Below, one piece after another: positions 30,079 to 41,023 of a stretch of 64,000 bases of DNA. Position numbers and translations under genes: made by a program. Numbering within the stretch: the stretch's first letter is position 1; each line of letters begins with the position of its first letter. Source of the DNA: Rugalucina vietnamica (Eukaryota; Mollusca; Bivalvia; Lucinida; Lucinidae); the NCBI GenBank assembly GCA_964017185.1, contig OZ024880.1, forward strand, positions 40,390,329 through 40,454,328, given 5' to 3'. The notes beneath the pieces are model-generated. The model made no database searches. It was not told the origin of the DNA and worked only from the letters and a program-made list of their open reading frames with translations.

Positions 30079-32487
30079 ATGGCGCTTTCAAGACAACTTG
30101 ATTCGGCCCAGGACTGGTCTTTGAAAAATCTGAAGAAAGAATATCCCATTGATCTGACATATAAAACCAGACAGAAAACAAATGCAGGAAGAGTAATTCC
30201 TTTCGAGGCTATTGTCCCTGGACTTTACAGAGCAAATGCACATTGCTCTTGTTTTATCACAAATGAAAGTAGAATGCACCCCTGGATATCAGCAGTGGCA
30301 GACATATTGTACAAGGAAAGTTGTTCTAATGATACCCTCAGTATAATGTGGCAGGACACAATGGGAGAAAACGCTGTGCAGAGTACTGAATTCATTGTGT
30401 ATGAGCATTTAGACAGTATTGACACAGAAGATGATTTCTTGTATAAGGTCATATTCTTCCTGACAACTGGAAAGATCATGGTTCAGGGCAAGGCTTACAA
30501 TAAATGGTGCAGGGAACTTTTTTCTACATGTCTTGATACTGTTAATGAATTGTGCAGAGTTAAAGATACTTATACTGAAATAAACAAAAGTGAAGAAACT
30601 GTGGTAAAAGGTGTTGTTTCACCCCAGCACACTCCAAGTTCAAAATCTAAAAGTAGAGGTAAAAATTCTGAAATAGACAAAAGTGAAGAAACTCTATTGA
30701 AATCTGTTGTTTCACCCAAAGTTACCCCTAGTCGAAAATCTAACATCCTGGGTAAGAAAAACAATCGTGAGGAATGCATTTTGATCTCACCTGCCATAGG
30801 ATCAAAGTCTAGATCAGAGTCAGAAGACAGTGTTTTCATGAATGGGACGATAGAAAATGGTGATGTGAATCTAAAAGTATCTGGACATACCAATAAAATA
30901 GATCATAGTAAACGCATGGACATTTCTGAAGACCGGCTCATTGACATTTCTGATAAATTTACCAAACGGTGTGATGATTTGAATCTTAAAGTATCTGAAC
31001 ATTCCAGTAAAGTAGATAAACGCATGGACATTTTTGAGGACCGGCTCATTGACATTTCTGATAAATTGACCAAACTTTTCAATAGCAAGGATAAACAAAT
31101 GGACAATATAGCAAGCAAATTAAACTCCATGGAGGAGCGCCAATTAAAAGATAAGAAAGAACTAGTAGAAAAAATTAATGTGTTTAACTCAGGAAGTGAA
31201 ACTGCACAAAGAGAGAAATATGATCTGAAACTCAAGGAATTAACAACCTCTCATAAAACTGAAATGGAAAAGAAAATGACAAGCCATGGAAATGAAACAA
31301 GTATGCTAAAAAACAAAATTAAATCCCTTGAAAAAGAAAACCAGGGCCTTAACTTCAGATGTGAAAAGTTGGAAATGTCATTGGAATTTGAGAAAAAGAA
31401 ATCAGTTTCTGCTGCAAATCAGTATGAAGAAAGACTGAAGGATAAAAACGAAATGATACAAGAATTACAAGACAGATTATCTAATATGGCTTATGATTTC
31501 AATGGGGAACTGTGGAACAAGAAAAAACCTGTAGCTAAGGGATCTTCTCAAAAAATCATAGGTCCCACTGCTCAACAAAATTTGATTCAAAATGGGTGTC
31601 GCAGTGATGACTCATCTGCGATATTAATCTGTGAAGATGAGCAAGGAGACAAAGATAGTCAGGACAGTGCAACTGGTATAGAGTCACCGCTTGTGGAGGA
31701 GTCGCCTCGTGTGCGTAACGTATCAGATGATTTATCCGAGGGTGCTATGTCAACAGCCGGTAGAAATAATGAGACAATATATCAGGCTGTTCTTTTACAT
31801 GACTCAGTATGCAAAGATATTGACTTGAAAAGACTGATAAATGTTGACCAGAATAAGAGCAAGAAAATCTTCACTGCCACAGTTACAGAGGCCCATTCCT
31901 GGGTACAAGAGAACGTTTCTCATTCCAATACTATTATGCTTCATGTTGGCATAAATGACTTGAAATCCAAAGGTGTAGATGAAGTGTCCAAAGACCTTGA
32001 AAATCTGACTAAACTATGTGTACAGAAGGCAGACAAGGTTATCTTGTCTTTACCTTTAGTTTGCAAAGAGCCAGTTCTGGCCAGTAAAGTTGCTGGTCTT
32101 GTTAGCTTGTTGTTTCACAAACTTGATAAGATGGAAAAACTCATAATTATTAGAAATGACAATTTTTCCAATCAGGGGCGAATCAAAGACAGTTTGTTTA
32201 AAGACAATATACACCCCAATTTTGAGGGTACAAAGTTGCTTGCTAGTAATATGAGGTTTGCTCTCAACATGTTTCAGTCATCTAAAAATGAAAGATCTGG
32301 TGGTAGGCAAAGACCCCAAAGGGAGACGCAATCACATGCTCTACCTGTTCCTTCTAGGGGTTACTATCAAAATAGTAGGTCATATGGTAATTTTGGTCGA
32401 GGGCCCCAGCAGCAGAATTTTTGGGGGCAAGGGCGTATGGTTTCTGATCTAGCATCTGCCTTACTGCAGGTTATGAACAGAAATTAA
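30079..32487 (+). CDS. LINE ORF1 protein with coiled coil and SGNH esterase-like domain, 802 aa
   Basis: The start sits in a good context (ACCAATGG). Residues 1-165 form a globular N-terminal domain with TTGKIMVQGKAYNKW, a motif I recall in other invertebrate LINE ORF1s. A Ser/Lys-rich linker follows, holding two tandem repeats (SEET..K.VVSP and again; RMDISEDRLIDISDKFTK, then RMDIFEDRLIDISDKLTK). A coiled coil spans about 330-480. Residues 570-740 resemble an SGNH hydrolase: block I is H574-D575-S576 in place of GDS, block III G624-I-N-D627, block V D709-N-I-H712, so the Ser, Asn and Asp-His positions are kept. The C-terminus is Arg/Gly/Gln-rich, probably RNA-binding. Such ORF1 proteins package LINE RNA; esterase activity is unproven here. 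Confidence 0.75.
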   Translation: MALSRQLDSAQDWSLKNLKKEYPIDLTYKTRQKTNAGRVIPFEAIVPGLYRANAHCSCFITNESRMHPWISAVADILYKESCSNDTLSIMWQDTMGENAVQSTEFIVYEHLDSIDTEDDFLYKVIFFLTTGKIMVQGKAYNKWCRELFSTCLDTVNELCRVKDTYTEINKSEETVVKGVVSPQHTPSSKSKSRGKNSEIDKSEETLLKSVVSPKVTPSRKSNILGKKNNREECILISPAIGSKSRSESEDSVFMNGTIENGDVNLKVSGHTNKIDHSKRMDISEDRLIDISDKFTKRCDDLNLKVSEHSSKVDKRMDIFEDRLIDISDKLTKLFNSKDKQMDNIASKLNSMEERQLKDKKELVEKINVFNSGSETAQREKYDLKLKELTTSHKTEMEKKMTSHGNETSMLKNKIKSLEKENQGLNFRCEKLEMSLEFEKKKSVSAANQYEERLKDKNEMIQELQDRLSNMAYDFNGELWNKKKPVAKGSSQKIIGPTAQQNLIQNGCRSDDSSAILICEDEQGDKDSQDSATGIESPLVEESPRVRNVSDDLSEGAMSTAGRNNETIYQAVLLHDSVCKDIDLKRLINVDQNKSKKIFTATVTEAHSWVQENVSHSNTIMLHVGINDLKSKGVDEVSKDLENLTKLCVQKADKVILSLPLVCKEPVLASKVAGLVSLLFHKLDKMEKLIIIRNDNFSNQGRIKDSLFKDNIHPNFEGTKLLASNMRFALNMFQSSKNERSGGRQRPQRETQSHALPVPSRGYYQNSRSYGNFGRGPQQQNFWGQGRMVSDLASALLQVMNRN

Positions 32488-32689
32488 ACTGCCTTGGTAC
32501 AGAAGTTGTAAAAGTGTTGGGTTTTTGCTATTAGTTAGTGTTAACTATTAGTAGTAATTTTACATTATAATTCATGATTATTATTTTTTGTTTTTTTTTT
32601 TCTCTCTCTCTTTATAGACTTAATACACTCATGTGCCAATACATATAATAAGTCCACATTCTTCAAATTGAATATTCATTTGCCTAATT

Positions 32690-32899
32690 AATTCGGATCT
32701 TCTTGCTTTGTATAGCAAAACTGGGGAATGCAGGGGTGTACCTATTTTTCTTGTTTTTGCTCTGGAACATGGATTGTGGGTGCTCGTTAGAACCGCCTCG
32801 GCGAAGCGGTTCTAACGTGTACCCGCAGTCTGTGTTTTGGGCAGAAATAGGAAGAATATCAAAATTTTTCAGCTGAAAATTTTCAATTTTTAGAACTAG

Positions 32900-32945
<46 letters not shown>

Positions 32946-33000
32946 CTGTTTATAGCATGGGCAAGTTTTCGTAATGAGATTCCCCATTTGTTATGTATTA
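32690..33000 (+). repeat. dispersed repeat R1, copy 2
   Basis: Matches copy 1 (355-650): GGGGTGTACCTATTTTTCTT, then the hairpin at 32776-32826, then GTGTTTTGGGCAG and ATATCAAAATTTTTC. The poly(A) run at 32902-32941 interrupts the tail, after which GCATGGGCAAGTTTTCGTAA resumes the match. Confidence 0.65.
32776..32826. repeat. 51-bp imperfect palindrome in R1 copy 2
   Basis: Arms of 25 bases pair at 21 positions around a central G. The core is GTTAGAACC against GGTTCTAAC. Relative to copy 1 both sides changed together (A to T on the left, T to A on the right). Confidence 0.75.
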
Positions 33001-33184
33001 ATATTGCCCCAATTGTTATGTATTAATAATTTTGCTTATGGCAGCTAAGCAGGATCTAAAAGTATATCTGATAAATGTTCTGAGAAAATTAAATGTTTGA
33101 AACACTGAAAAGTTAGAAGCAGTCATAAAAAAGTTAGAATTTTTCATGTATCCAAATGGTTACAATAGTCAGTTTCAATAAGAT

Positions 33185-33275
33185 AACATGTCCATGGAAT
33201 GTAGGACCCATTAAACCCCACTTCTATATAACAAGGGTGGGGTTTGCAGGGGTGTATCTATTTTTCTTGTTAACA
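33185..33275 (+). repeat. dispersed repeat R1, copy 3 (5' part only)
   Basis: AACCCCACTTCTATATAACA pairs with GGGTGGGGTTTGCAGGGGTG, then TATCTATTTTTCTTG. The 51-bp hairpin is missing. Confidence 0.55.
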
Positions 33276-33988
33276 TTGGCACCTGATTGAATTTGGGCCA
33301 CAACGTGAGAAAATGTACCTTCGGACAATAATTTGAGTATAAGAAAAACAAAGTTACGCTGAATGTATGATGTTTCTAGAGTCTGTTACTCTTTATTTGA
33401 CCAGATTATTTGATTTATTTTGTGAGTTATGACCAATTCACCATATGAACCCTACAGACGTCATTTAATATCGTAAAATATGATGTCAAAGTTGCGTAAT
33501 GCAATTCGCATGTTTGTAGAGCTTACAAAACTCGATGCATTTGCTTAAAACTGTTTAAGCACTGATCAGATTCTTTTCCTAAGATAGAAGCATACCATCC
33601 TTACAGGCAATCTGTTGTAATTAATTTGTCTAATTTTATGATGATGAGGTTGCTATGATTACCGTTTAACAATACATATAGGAAAATTATGTGTATTATA
33701 GGCTAAAACAAGGGCAGATAACTCACAATTTTGACAATAAACATGTTTTTTTAAAAATCATTCATTTGGTAGCCCAGTGTACGAAGATAACAAATACAGT
33801 GTTATTTCTATAACGCATATAACATAATTTTTTCGCTTTTTGCTGCTTTCTACTAGTAATGTTAGAATGTCCGAATTTACATTTTTTCGCATTGAGGTTC
33901 ATTTGTTTTCTAGTCAGTTTTGAGTACTAGTCATTATAGTTACATGTATATATACTGTACAGCAAAAGGTTTCATCTTCATTGTCAAA

Positions 33989-34027
<39 letters not shown>

Positions 34028-34189
34028 CTGTGGTAGTATTCTATCTAAACTAATGGAAACAAAAGTCAGATCTAATATTAGCAGCTATAGCCTCAGTATA
34101 GGAGATGTCTGGTGAGGTTATGTATCCTGTATTTCTGCATACTAAAGTTTGGTATATTTCAGTAATATATGATCCGCCGCGTGGGAAGG

Positions 34190-34440
34190 CCAACAGTCTG
34201 CATGGGCGAGAACAAGGGCGCAGATCGGCTTCGCAGTAACTGCGAGGCTGGTCGGTGCCTTTGTTTTCACTACTTGGATAGTACAATTCCTCTTCTACTT
34301 GAATCAGAAATTTCAAACTTTGGCTTTTTTCTGTGCTTGTGTGGGTCGGTTTGTGTCGGATCTGTTCGGGAACCGCATTGTTGGTTTTGCCACGGGACAG
34401 CTCATATCTAGCTATACTAGAAGAGTTGACGCTGATAATA
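34190..34440 (+). repeat. chimeric LINE fragment in the spacer
   Basis: 34200-34300 resembles the LINE 3' region at about 39265-39350 (GCAGTAACTGC, TTTGTTTTC, TGGATAGTACAAT). Directly after it, 34412-34438 repeats ORF2 bases 36001-36027 (TATACTAGAAGAGTTGACGC). The order is scrambled relative to the LINE. Confidence 0.6.
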
Positions 34441-34926
34441 TAGTTGGGCATGAGGGATGATTGTTTTTCTGTTTCAAGTGTAATAATTACAGTTTCATAG
34501 ATTACAGTTGGTTAAGCTTTTTAGAATGTGTAGATTCAGATCAGACGATCGCCATGGGACAGATTCTGCACTGAATTTCAATATGAATTTCTGCTATAAC
34601 ATAATTCTTTTGATCATTTTAGGGTATTATTCTATAAAGGTATGGATTTGTACATTAGATATATGCCTTTAATATGGGATTATGCTATGTTAACGTGAGA
34701 TCCTGACATGGGGTACACAATGCAGAATCAGATCAGATGGCTGCCTGACACATGTCTATTGCATAGATGTAGTTTTATAAATTTTCAAAAAAAATTATAA
34801 GAGCTAGTAAATGTATATTCTTGATGTATGATGAGACTGGGCATTAATAGCTATACTAAGTGGTTAATCAGGTATACAGGATTTGTCTCCCTTAGATTAG
34901 TTTCTCATAAAAATGTATCAATGGTG

Positions 34927-34965
<39 letters not shown>

Positions 34966-35404
34966 CTCAAAAGCATGAAACAGAGTGGATTTAGATACTA
35001 CTACTACATGTATAGGACATAGGATAGTATCTGATAGCTGTTGATTGACACCATAGATTTGGGAATTGGGAATTAGGTTGAACAGTTACACCTGTTACTC
35101 GATAAAACATAAATCATCTGATCATGTAACTATAGCAGCTTCTACACTTATGTCTAGCTTTGAAATTTTTTCTTAGTTATATGATCTTATATTGGCCACA
35201 GCGTTGGAAAATGTCCCTTAAGACAAAAACTCTGACAGTTGTAGAAATCATCCCCATTTGACTAAAAAAAAAGTTCTTGAGTCTTAAAGTTCTATTTGAC
35301 TGGATTATCTAAGTTGTTTCACGATATATGACAAATTTACTACATGAAACCTCATCACGACAATGTCTGAATGAGGTACATGATGCATAAAGTATTATAA
35401 GTAA

Positions 35405-35447
<43 letters not shown>

Positions 35448-35515
35448 CCATAGATGGGTTGAAGTTCAAATATAAATCATTTTCAATTTTCAATTTTCAA
35501 ACTACATAATTAAAT

Positions 35516-38500
35516 ATGATACAGGTTGATTTAAAAGAACATTTAACACGCTGCCTATGCGCCACTTTTTTCCGTCTTTACATGTTGTATTTCATGTGTA
35601 GTTATAGTATTTTGCATTGTTCTAAGTCGTTGACAATTTGTAGTTGGAATGTAAATGGTATTTTTCGGAATATCAATGGTATTCGCACCTGCAAATTAGA
35701 TAATCCTCTATTCTGCCAAAAACTCAATTCAGATATTGTAATTTTAACAGAAACTCATGCTTGTTCTAATGATGTTTTGAATTTGAGTGGGTATTTTTGT
35801 GTCTCAAATTGTAGGTCAGCAACCCCAAGTAGACTTAGGGGTGGAATAGCTATTTTTGTCAAAAATGACCTTAGAACAGGTGTTAAGATTATCAATAACT
35901 CTCATCATGATATGATATGGATAAAACTCAATAAGTGCTTTTTCAGTTTTGAGCAAGATTTGTATTTATGTGGCATTTACATTTCTCCGTTATCCTCTAG
36001 TTATACTAGAAGAGTTGACGCTGATAAAATAATTTTTGACAAACTTGAATCTGACATAGCAAAATATAGCCAACATGGTGCTGTGATGATCATGGGGGAC
36101 ACAAACGCCCATATAAACAGTGGTGATCTTGACTTTATAAGCAATGAAACAACAGACAATTTGGACGACTTCACCCCTTCAAATTATTCTATTGATAATG
36201 TTCACAGATTAAGAAACACTTTTTCTTCTCAAACTACAAATGAGTATGGCAAAAATATTTTAGATATTTGTATATCATCTCAATTAAGAATATTGAATGG
36301 CAGAACAATTGGAGATACTAGAGGAAAAGCCACTTTTCATGGTTTCAATGGCTCTTCAATAGATGATTATTGTATTTGCAGTGCTAGTATGTTGAAAGAT
36401 GTTTCATATTTTTATGTTAGTGATTTTGATATTTCTTTCTCTGACCACTGTTCTATTTTGGTCAAAATCCAATCATATTATTGTCACCAACCCACAAATA
36501 AGCTCAGACTTCCTCCCAAGAATGTTGTTTGGGATGATCTTAAGAAACAGTCTTTTATTAATAACATTGCATGTATTGATAAAATCGCTTTCTCACAAAC
36601 CCTGTCAAACATTTCAAATGATCAAAACCTATCTAAAAAGGAAAAAGTGAATCAAATGGTCAGTAAGTTTACATCAGTTTTAAACTGTGCTGCTTTGACG
36701 AAATGTAATACAGTCAGAAACATAAAGAAAAACAAGAAGAGACACAAAGCAAAACAGCCTTGGTTTGATAATGAATGCACTTCAAAATATAAGCATTTGA
36801 AATATTTATGTAAACAATTTGCAAAAAATACATGGGATAGACATCTGCGTGAAAAAATCTACTATGAAAGAAAAATGTATAAGAAACTGGTAAGGAATAA
36901 ACACAGAATATACAAATCTAAGGTTTTACATGATCTACTTCAAAATGAAAAAAAGAACCCCAAAGAGTTTTGGTCTACAGTTAATAATTTGATGGGAAAG
37001 AGTAAAACTGACCCATCTGAAGATATAGCACCTGATACATGGATAAACCATTTTAAATCTTTGTTTAATATAGATTATGCAACTAATTTTGATCCCAATT
37101 TGAATACTACCCAGTTTCAGTCTTTGGACAATGCAATCTTAAATAAAGCAATCTCTGCTGATGAAGTTAAAAAAGCAATAAGGGAATTAAAGAATGGAAA
37201 GGCATGTGGATGCGATGCAATTTCTAATGAGATGTTGAAATTATCGTCTCAGTTTTTCATTAATGACTATGTCTTTATGATGAGCTATATTCTTCATACA
37301 GGGTCTTATCCAGATGTTTGGAGAGAAAATATTATTAAACCAGTTTATAAAGGGGGAGGCACTTATGACCCCTCCAATTACAGAGGAATAGCTATCTCAA
37401 GCTGTTTTAGCAAATTATTTAGTAAAATTCTGTTTAATAGACTTGATTGTTATATTGAAACAAATAATATTCTTGGTCCTGAGCAGATTGGCTTTAGGAA
37501 ACAATGCCGAACAAGTGATCATGTTTTAACGTTAAAAACCCTAATTGATAAAGCCTTTAAGTCAAAACGATATCTTTATTCATGTTTTATAGATCTAAGC
37601 AAGGCCTTTGATACGATTAATAGAGAAGCATTGTTCTATAAATTAGCTCAATATAATATTACTGGTCCTTTTTACAATATTATTAAGGATATGTACATGT
37701 CTTTGTTTTGTTCAGTTAAAATGGGAAACTTTCTAAGTGAGAGTTTTGCTACAAAGACTGGTGTAAAACAAGGCTGCATTTTAAGCCCAAGTCTTTTCTC
37801 GTTATATCTAAATGATCTCTTGACTTTGTTTGATGGGGATTGCGATCAGGTTCAAATAGGCGATATAGTTACCTCATGTTTATTATATGCAGATGATATA
37901 GTTCTCTTGTCAAATAGTAGTGCAGGTTTACAAGACGCTCTTGATAAACTAAGTATTTTTTGTAATAAATGGAACTTAAAAGTTAACATTTCTAAGACTA
38001 AGGTCATTATATTTAATAAATCTGGCAAGACAATAAAAGGCAATGTGTTCAAATTTGATGGAAACTTAATAGAGATTGTAAATGAATATAAATATCTTGG
38101 AATTATTTTTAAGCCTTCTGGATCTTTTACTGATGCAATTAACTACCTTTGTAAAAAGGCTCTAAAAGCTTCATTTTTTATTAGAAAAGCCATTGGTTCA
38201 GATAAAATGAATACTCTATTGTTTTTAAAGCTTTATGAACAATGTGTGAAACCAATTTTGCTTTACTGTAGTGAGGTATGGGCTGGTGAGAGACTCCTTA
38301 GTCATGTGGGGCCTCTAGAACATAGATATGATACTTTAAATACTGAAAGAATTCAACTTAAATTTTGTAAATTTGTCCTAGGCGTTCACAAATCAGCATC
38401 CAATTATGCAGCTAGAGCTGAACTCGGTTTATTTCCTACAGCTATATATTGTCTAAGATCAAGCATATCATTTTGGTTGCATATTGTTGAGTCAGATAAT

Positions 38501-39172
38501 AATAAATTAGTAAGCAAAGCGTATAATGATAGTTCTCAATTTATTAAAGGATTTGGGAGTAATATTAAAACCGTCTTGAATAAATTAAATTTTACACATG
38601 TTTGGGATAATCAGGGCACCTTTTCTAAGTCCAGGTTGATAAATGCTATAACTCTAAAGCTAAAAGAATCATATACAGCTTTTTGGAAAAGTAAATTATT
38701 TGATGACAGTGAAAATCCCATTAATGGGAACAAGCTCAGAACATATCGAAAATTTAAGACTGATTATTCTATAGAAAAGTATTTGTTATCAAGTGATAAT
38801 TCTAAAGAAGAAATCTCTACATTTTGTAAGATAAGGTTGAGTGCTCATAAACTATTCATTGAAGAGGGACGTTATAAAAGGGGAGGTAATAATAGGATCC
38901 CCCTTAATGAAAGAATTTGTAAACTATGTCAGAATGATGTTGAAGACGAAGAACATTTTATTTTTGACTGCAGTAAATTGGAACATATTAGAAAGCATTT
39001 CTTTCATCGTCTTGCCAGTATCAGCCCATCTTTTATACATATGTCCAGAATTGAAAGGTTGAAATTTATCTTAGGAAATAATGAATATGACTTAAATGTA
39101 ATTTGTCTCACTTATTTGCATGATATGTATACTGAAAGAACAAATTTGCTGAGAGAATTAGGTTCTTGTTGA
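35516..39172 (+). CDS. LINE ORF2: APE endonuclease-reverse transcriptase, 1218 aa
   Basis: The polyprotein nicks target DNA and primes reverse transcription of LINE RNA. APE endonuclease at about 38-320: W44-NVNG, TETHA, G194-D195-T196-N197, and S309-D310-H311. RT at about 560-830: KACGCDAISNEML, the NYRGIAISSCFSKLFSKI fingers, SCFIDLSKAFDTI with a catalytic Asp, GVKQGCILSP, and Y791-ADD794. The C-terminal domain has a CCHC knuckle, C1135-x2-C1138-x8-H1147-x4-C1152. All catalytic motifs are present and the frame is uninterrupted, so it may be active. The first ATG is used; a start nearer the endonuclease (MCSYSILHCSKSLTICSWN) is possible. Confidence 0.9.
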   Translation: MIQVDLKEHLTRCLCATFFRLYMLYFMCSYSILHCSKSLTICSWNVNGIFRNINGIRTCKLDNPLFCQKLNSDIVILTETHACSNDVLNLSGYFCVSNCRSATPSRLRGGIAIFVKNDLRTGVKIINNSHHDMIWIKLNKCFFSFEQDLYLCGIYISPLSSSYTRRVDADKIIFDKLESDIAKYSQHGAVMIMGDTNAHINSGDLDFISNETTDNLDDFTPSNYSIDNVHRLRNTFSSQTTNEYGKNILDICISSQLRILNGRTIGDTRGKATFHGFNGSSIDDYCICSASMLKDVSYFYVSDFDISFSDHCSILVKIQSYYCHQPTNKLRLPPKNVVWDDLKKQSFINNIACIDKIAFSQTLSNISNDQNLSKKEKVNQMVSKFTSVLNCAALTKCNTVRNIKKNKKRHKAKQPWFDNECTSKYKHLKYLCKQFAKNTWDRHLREKIYYERKMYKKLVRNKHRIYKSKVLHDLLQNEKKNPKEFWSTVNNLMGKSKTDPSEDIAPDTWINHFKSLFNIDYATNFDPNLNTTQFQSLDNAILNKAISADEVKKAIRELKNGKACGCDAISNEMLKLSSQFFINDYVFMMSYILHTGSYPDVWRENIIKPVYKGGGTYDPSNYRGIAISSCFSKLFSKILFNRLDCYIETNNILGPEQIGFRKQCRTSDHVLTLKTLIDKAFKSKRYLYSCFIDLSKAFDTINREALFYKLAQYNITGPFYNIIKDMYMSLFCSVKMGNFLSESFATKTGVKQGCILSPSLFSLYLNDLLTLFDGDCDQVQIGDIVTSCLLYADDIVLLSNSSAGLQDALDKLSIFCNKWNLKVNISKTKVIIFNKSGKTIKGNVFKFDGNLIEIVNEYKYLGIIFKPSGSFTDAINYLCKKALKASFFIRKAIGSDKMNTLLFLKLYEQCVKPILLYCSEVWAGERLLSHVGPLEHRYDTLNTERIQLKFCKFVLGVHKSASNYAARAELGLFPTAIYCLRSSISFWLHIVESDNNKLVSKAYNDSSQFIKGFGSNIKTVLNKLNFTHVWDNQGTFSKSRLINAITLKLKESYTAFWKSKLFDDSENPINGNKLRTYRKFKTDYSIEKYLLSSDNSKEEISTFCKIRLSAHKLFIEEGRYKRGGNNRIPLNERICKLCQNDVEDEEHFIFDCSKLEHIRKHFFHRLASISPSFIHMSRIERLKFILGNNEYDLNVICLTYLHDMYTERTNLLRELGSC

Positions 39173-39566
39173 TGAAGATGTTTGAGTGCAAATTTTGACA
39201 TTGTATTATGTTAACTTTAACATACGAGTCTCGACACTGGAGGGCCTGATTTTTGCATAGGTGAAAACAGGTGTGCGGATCAGCTTTTGCAGTAACTGCT
39301 CAGCTGATTGGCATCTTTGTTTTCGCTACATGGATAGTACAATCTCTCTACTTGCTAAATACAAAATTTTGAGCCTCTGGTTATGTTCTGTGGCTGCACA
39401 GCCCAGTTTGTGATCGGCTTCAGCATATAATAATTATATTCTGTTCATTCAGATTATTGTGAATTCACTTATCTATTGTTAGGGATATTTGTATTTGTAT
39501 GTATGGTGACAATCCTGTCCTTGGATTTTATGCCAATAAATTATTTGATTTGATTTGATTTGATTT

Positions 39567-39624
39567 GTTGTTGATATTGCTGTTGTCGATGATGCTGGTA
39601 GGTAGGTAGGTAGGTTGTTTCGCC

Positions 39625-39661
<37 letters not shown>

Positions 39662-39725
39662 GTAGTAGTTGTTTTTGATATTGCTGTTGTCGATGATGCT
39701 GGTAAGTAGGTAGGTAGGTAGGTTA
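39567..39725 (+). repeat. right ~105-bp direct repeat and partial second unit
   Basis: 39567-39668 repeats 29725-29829; 39673-39725 is a further, slightly diverged unit. Confidence 0.7.
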
Positions 39726-39809
39726 AAATGAGTATCTTGACGTATCTTGTTAATATGATATTTAATTAAATATTTTAGCGCTTCTGCTTCTGTGGTTTTT
39801 AATGTTGTA

Positions 39810-40068
39810 GAAGGAAGGAAGGAAGGAAGGAAGGAAGGAAGGAAGGAAAAAGTATAGATAGATAGATAGATTTGGTTAAAAGGGGTATCTTGACTTATCT
39901 AGTTAATGTAATATTTATTTAAATATTTTATCGCTTTTACTTATGTGGCTTTTAATGTTGTAGAAAGATAATGGAAGGAAGGAAGGAAGGAAGGAAGGAA
40001 GGAAGGAAGGAAGGAAGGAAGGAAGGAAGGAGGAAAGGAAGGAAGGAAGGTTAGATAGATAGATAGAC

Positions 40069-40136
<68 letters not shown>

Positions 40137-40137
40137 G
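39810..40137 (+). repeat. (GGAA)n and (GATA)n microsatellites
   Basis: (GGAA)n at 39811-39847 and 39974-40049, and (GATA)n at about 39855-39870 and 40052-40136. The phrase TTTAATGTTGTAGAA precedes both GGAA tracts, so the flank was duplicated with the repeat. Confidence 0.85.
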
Positions 40138-41023
40138 TGGTATTTCTGGTATTTCGACAGTCAGCTAAACTAATCAAATACTTAACATTAACAGACGTGT
40201 GAAATTGATTAACGCGATAATCCATTAATATGTTTACGCCTTTAATCACACGTAAGGTGACAATAATCGTGTTTGTCAATTAAAGGCGTGAATTGCTTTG
40301 TCTTTGACGGTGACCGATGGCCGACATTCTTGAAATGTTAAATGGTAAAATAAACATGACTCCGATGATAGCGTGCAATCTTAAGCACAAGAAAAAAAGA
40401 CTTTCGGTCATGCCGTTTAAGGAGCTAGCGTTTTTCACTGACTTCAAGCGTAAAGTGGTCAAAACACACAGACATGTATACGATTACAGCGCCAAAAGTT
40501 AGGGTAATTTTTACGCAAGTCCGTGCATAATTATTGCGTTTGAAAAGTTTCGAATTCGTTTCATTTTACACACAAAAATGAAAGTTTTCTTCATTAACGT
40601 TCAAGTAACGTTATTATCACAATTTTAGTGCAATTGACAGCATTTATTTGGCTTTTTGTGTTTCTTTCTAGAAATCATGTTGGACCTGGTGAATATTTTT
40701 CGTCCTCGTAATTTGTTTTTGTTGAATTTTTGGTAACGATTGAACTCATAGTGTATGAAATCACTGGCGTTGACGTTCCTGTTTTGGTATGAAATTTAAA
40801 CAGGCTGATTGTATTTTCTGTTTGAAATTATTTTTGATGAAATATCCTGTATATTCTAAAAGAAATAATCATCATCGCAACCATTTTATAGTGAGGCGTT
40901 TTCAAAGTCCTTTAGTATATGTACCCAAAAGATAGTTATGAATGATCAGCCGAAGACATATCCTGAACTTATAAATAACAAATAATACACCAGATTACAC
41001 ATTTGGGCATGGGAGAAAAATAA
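40138..41023. other. inner right part of the foldback element
   Basis: No coding region I can support. A 61-aa frame at 40317-40502 (MADILEMLNGKINM...) has no recognised motif. Confidence 0.4.

Larger units (their letters stand above)
32488..35515 (+). other. 3-kb inter-ORF spacer of the LINE
   Basis: It holds R1 copies 2 and 3, a ~40-base poly(A) at 32902-32941, poly(T) runs near 33990-34027, 34929-34965 and 35408-35447, and a composite piece at 34190-34440. No coding frame. This is far longer than usual between LINE ORFs and looks inflated by later insertions. Confidence 0.6.
29830..39566 (+). mobile_element. full-length two-ORF APE-type LINE (~9.7 kb)
   Basis: Structure: 5' region with a duplicated AAAATCTAAAGAGAATAAAG, ORF1 (30079-32487), a 3-kb spacer, ORF2 (35516-39172), and a 3' region ending in (TTTGA)n at about 39546-39566. 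Both ORFs lack stops and frameshifts. The short-repeat tail and the endonuclease-RT order place it in the CR1/Jockey/I superset; I cannot fix the clade. It interrupts the foldback element. The unusual spacer has poly(A) and poly(T) runs and other repeats. Confidence 0.75.

Noticed and set aside
39941..40279. 112-aa frame rich in SIYL and FLPS repeats
   Set aside because: Translation of (GATA)n and (GGAA)n microsatellites.
40317..40502. 61-aa frame MADILEMLNGK...
   Set aside because: Short, no recognised motif, inside the foldback element; not enough to call a gene.
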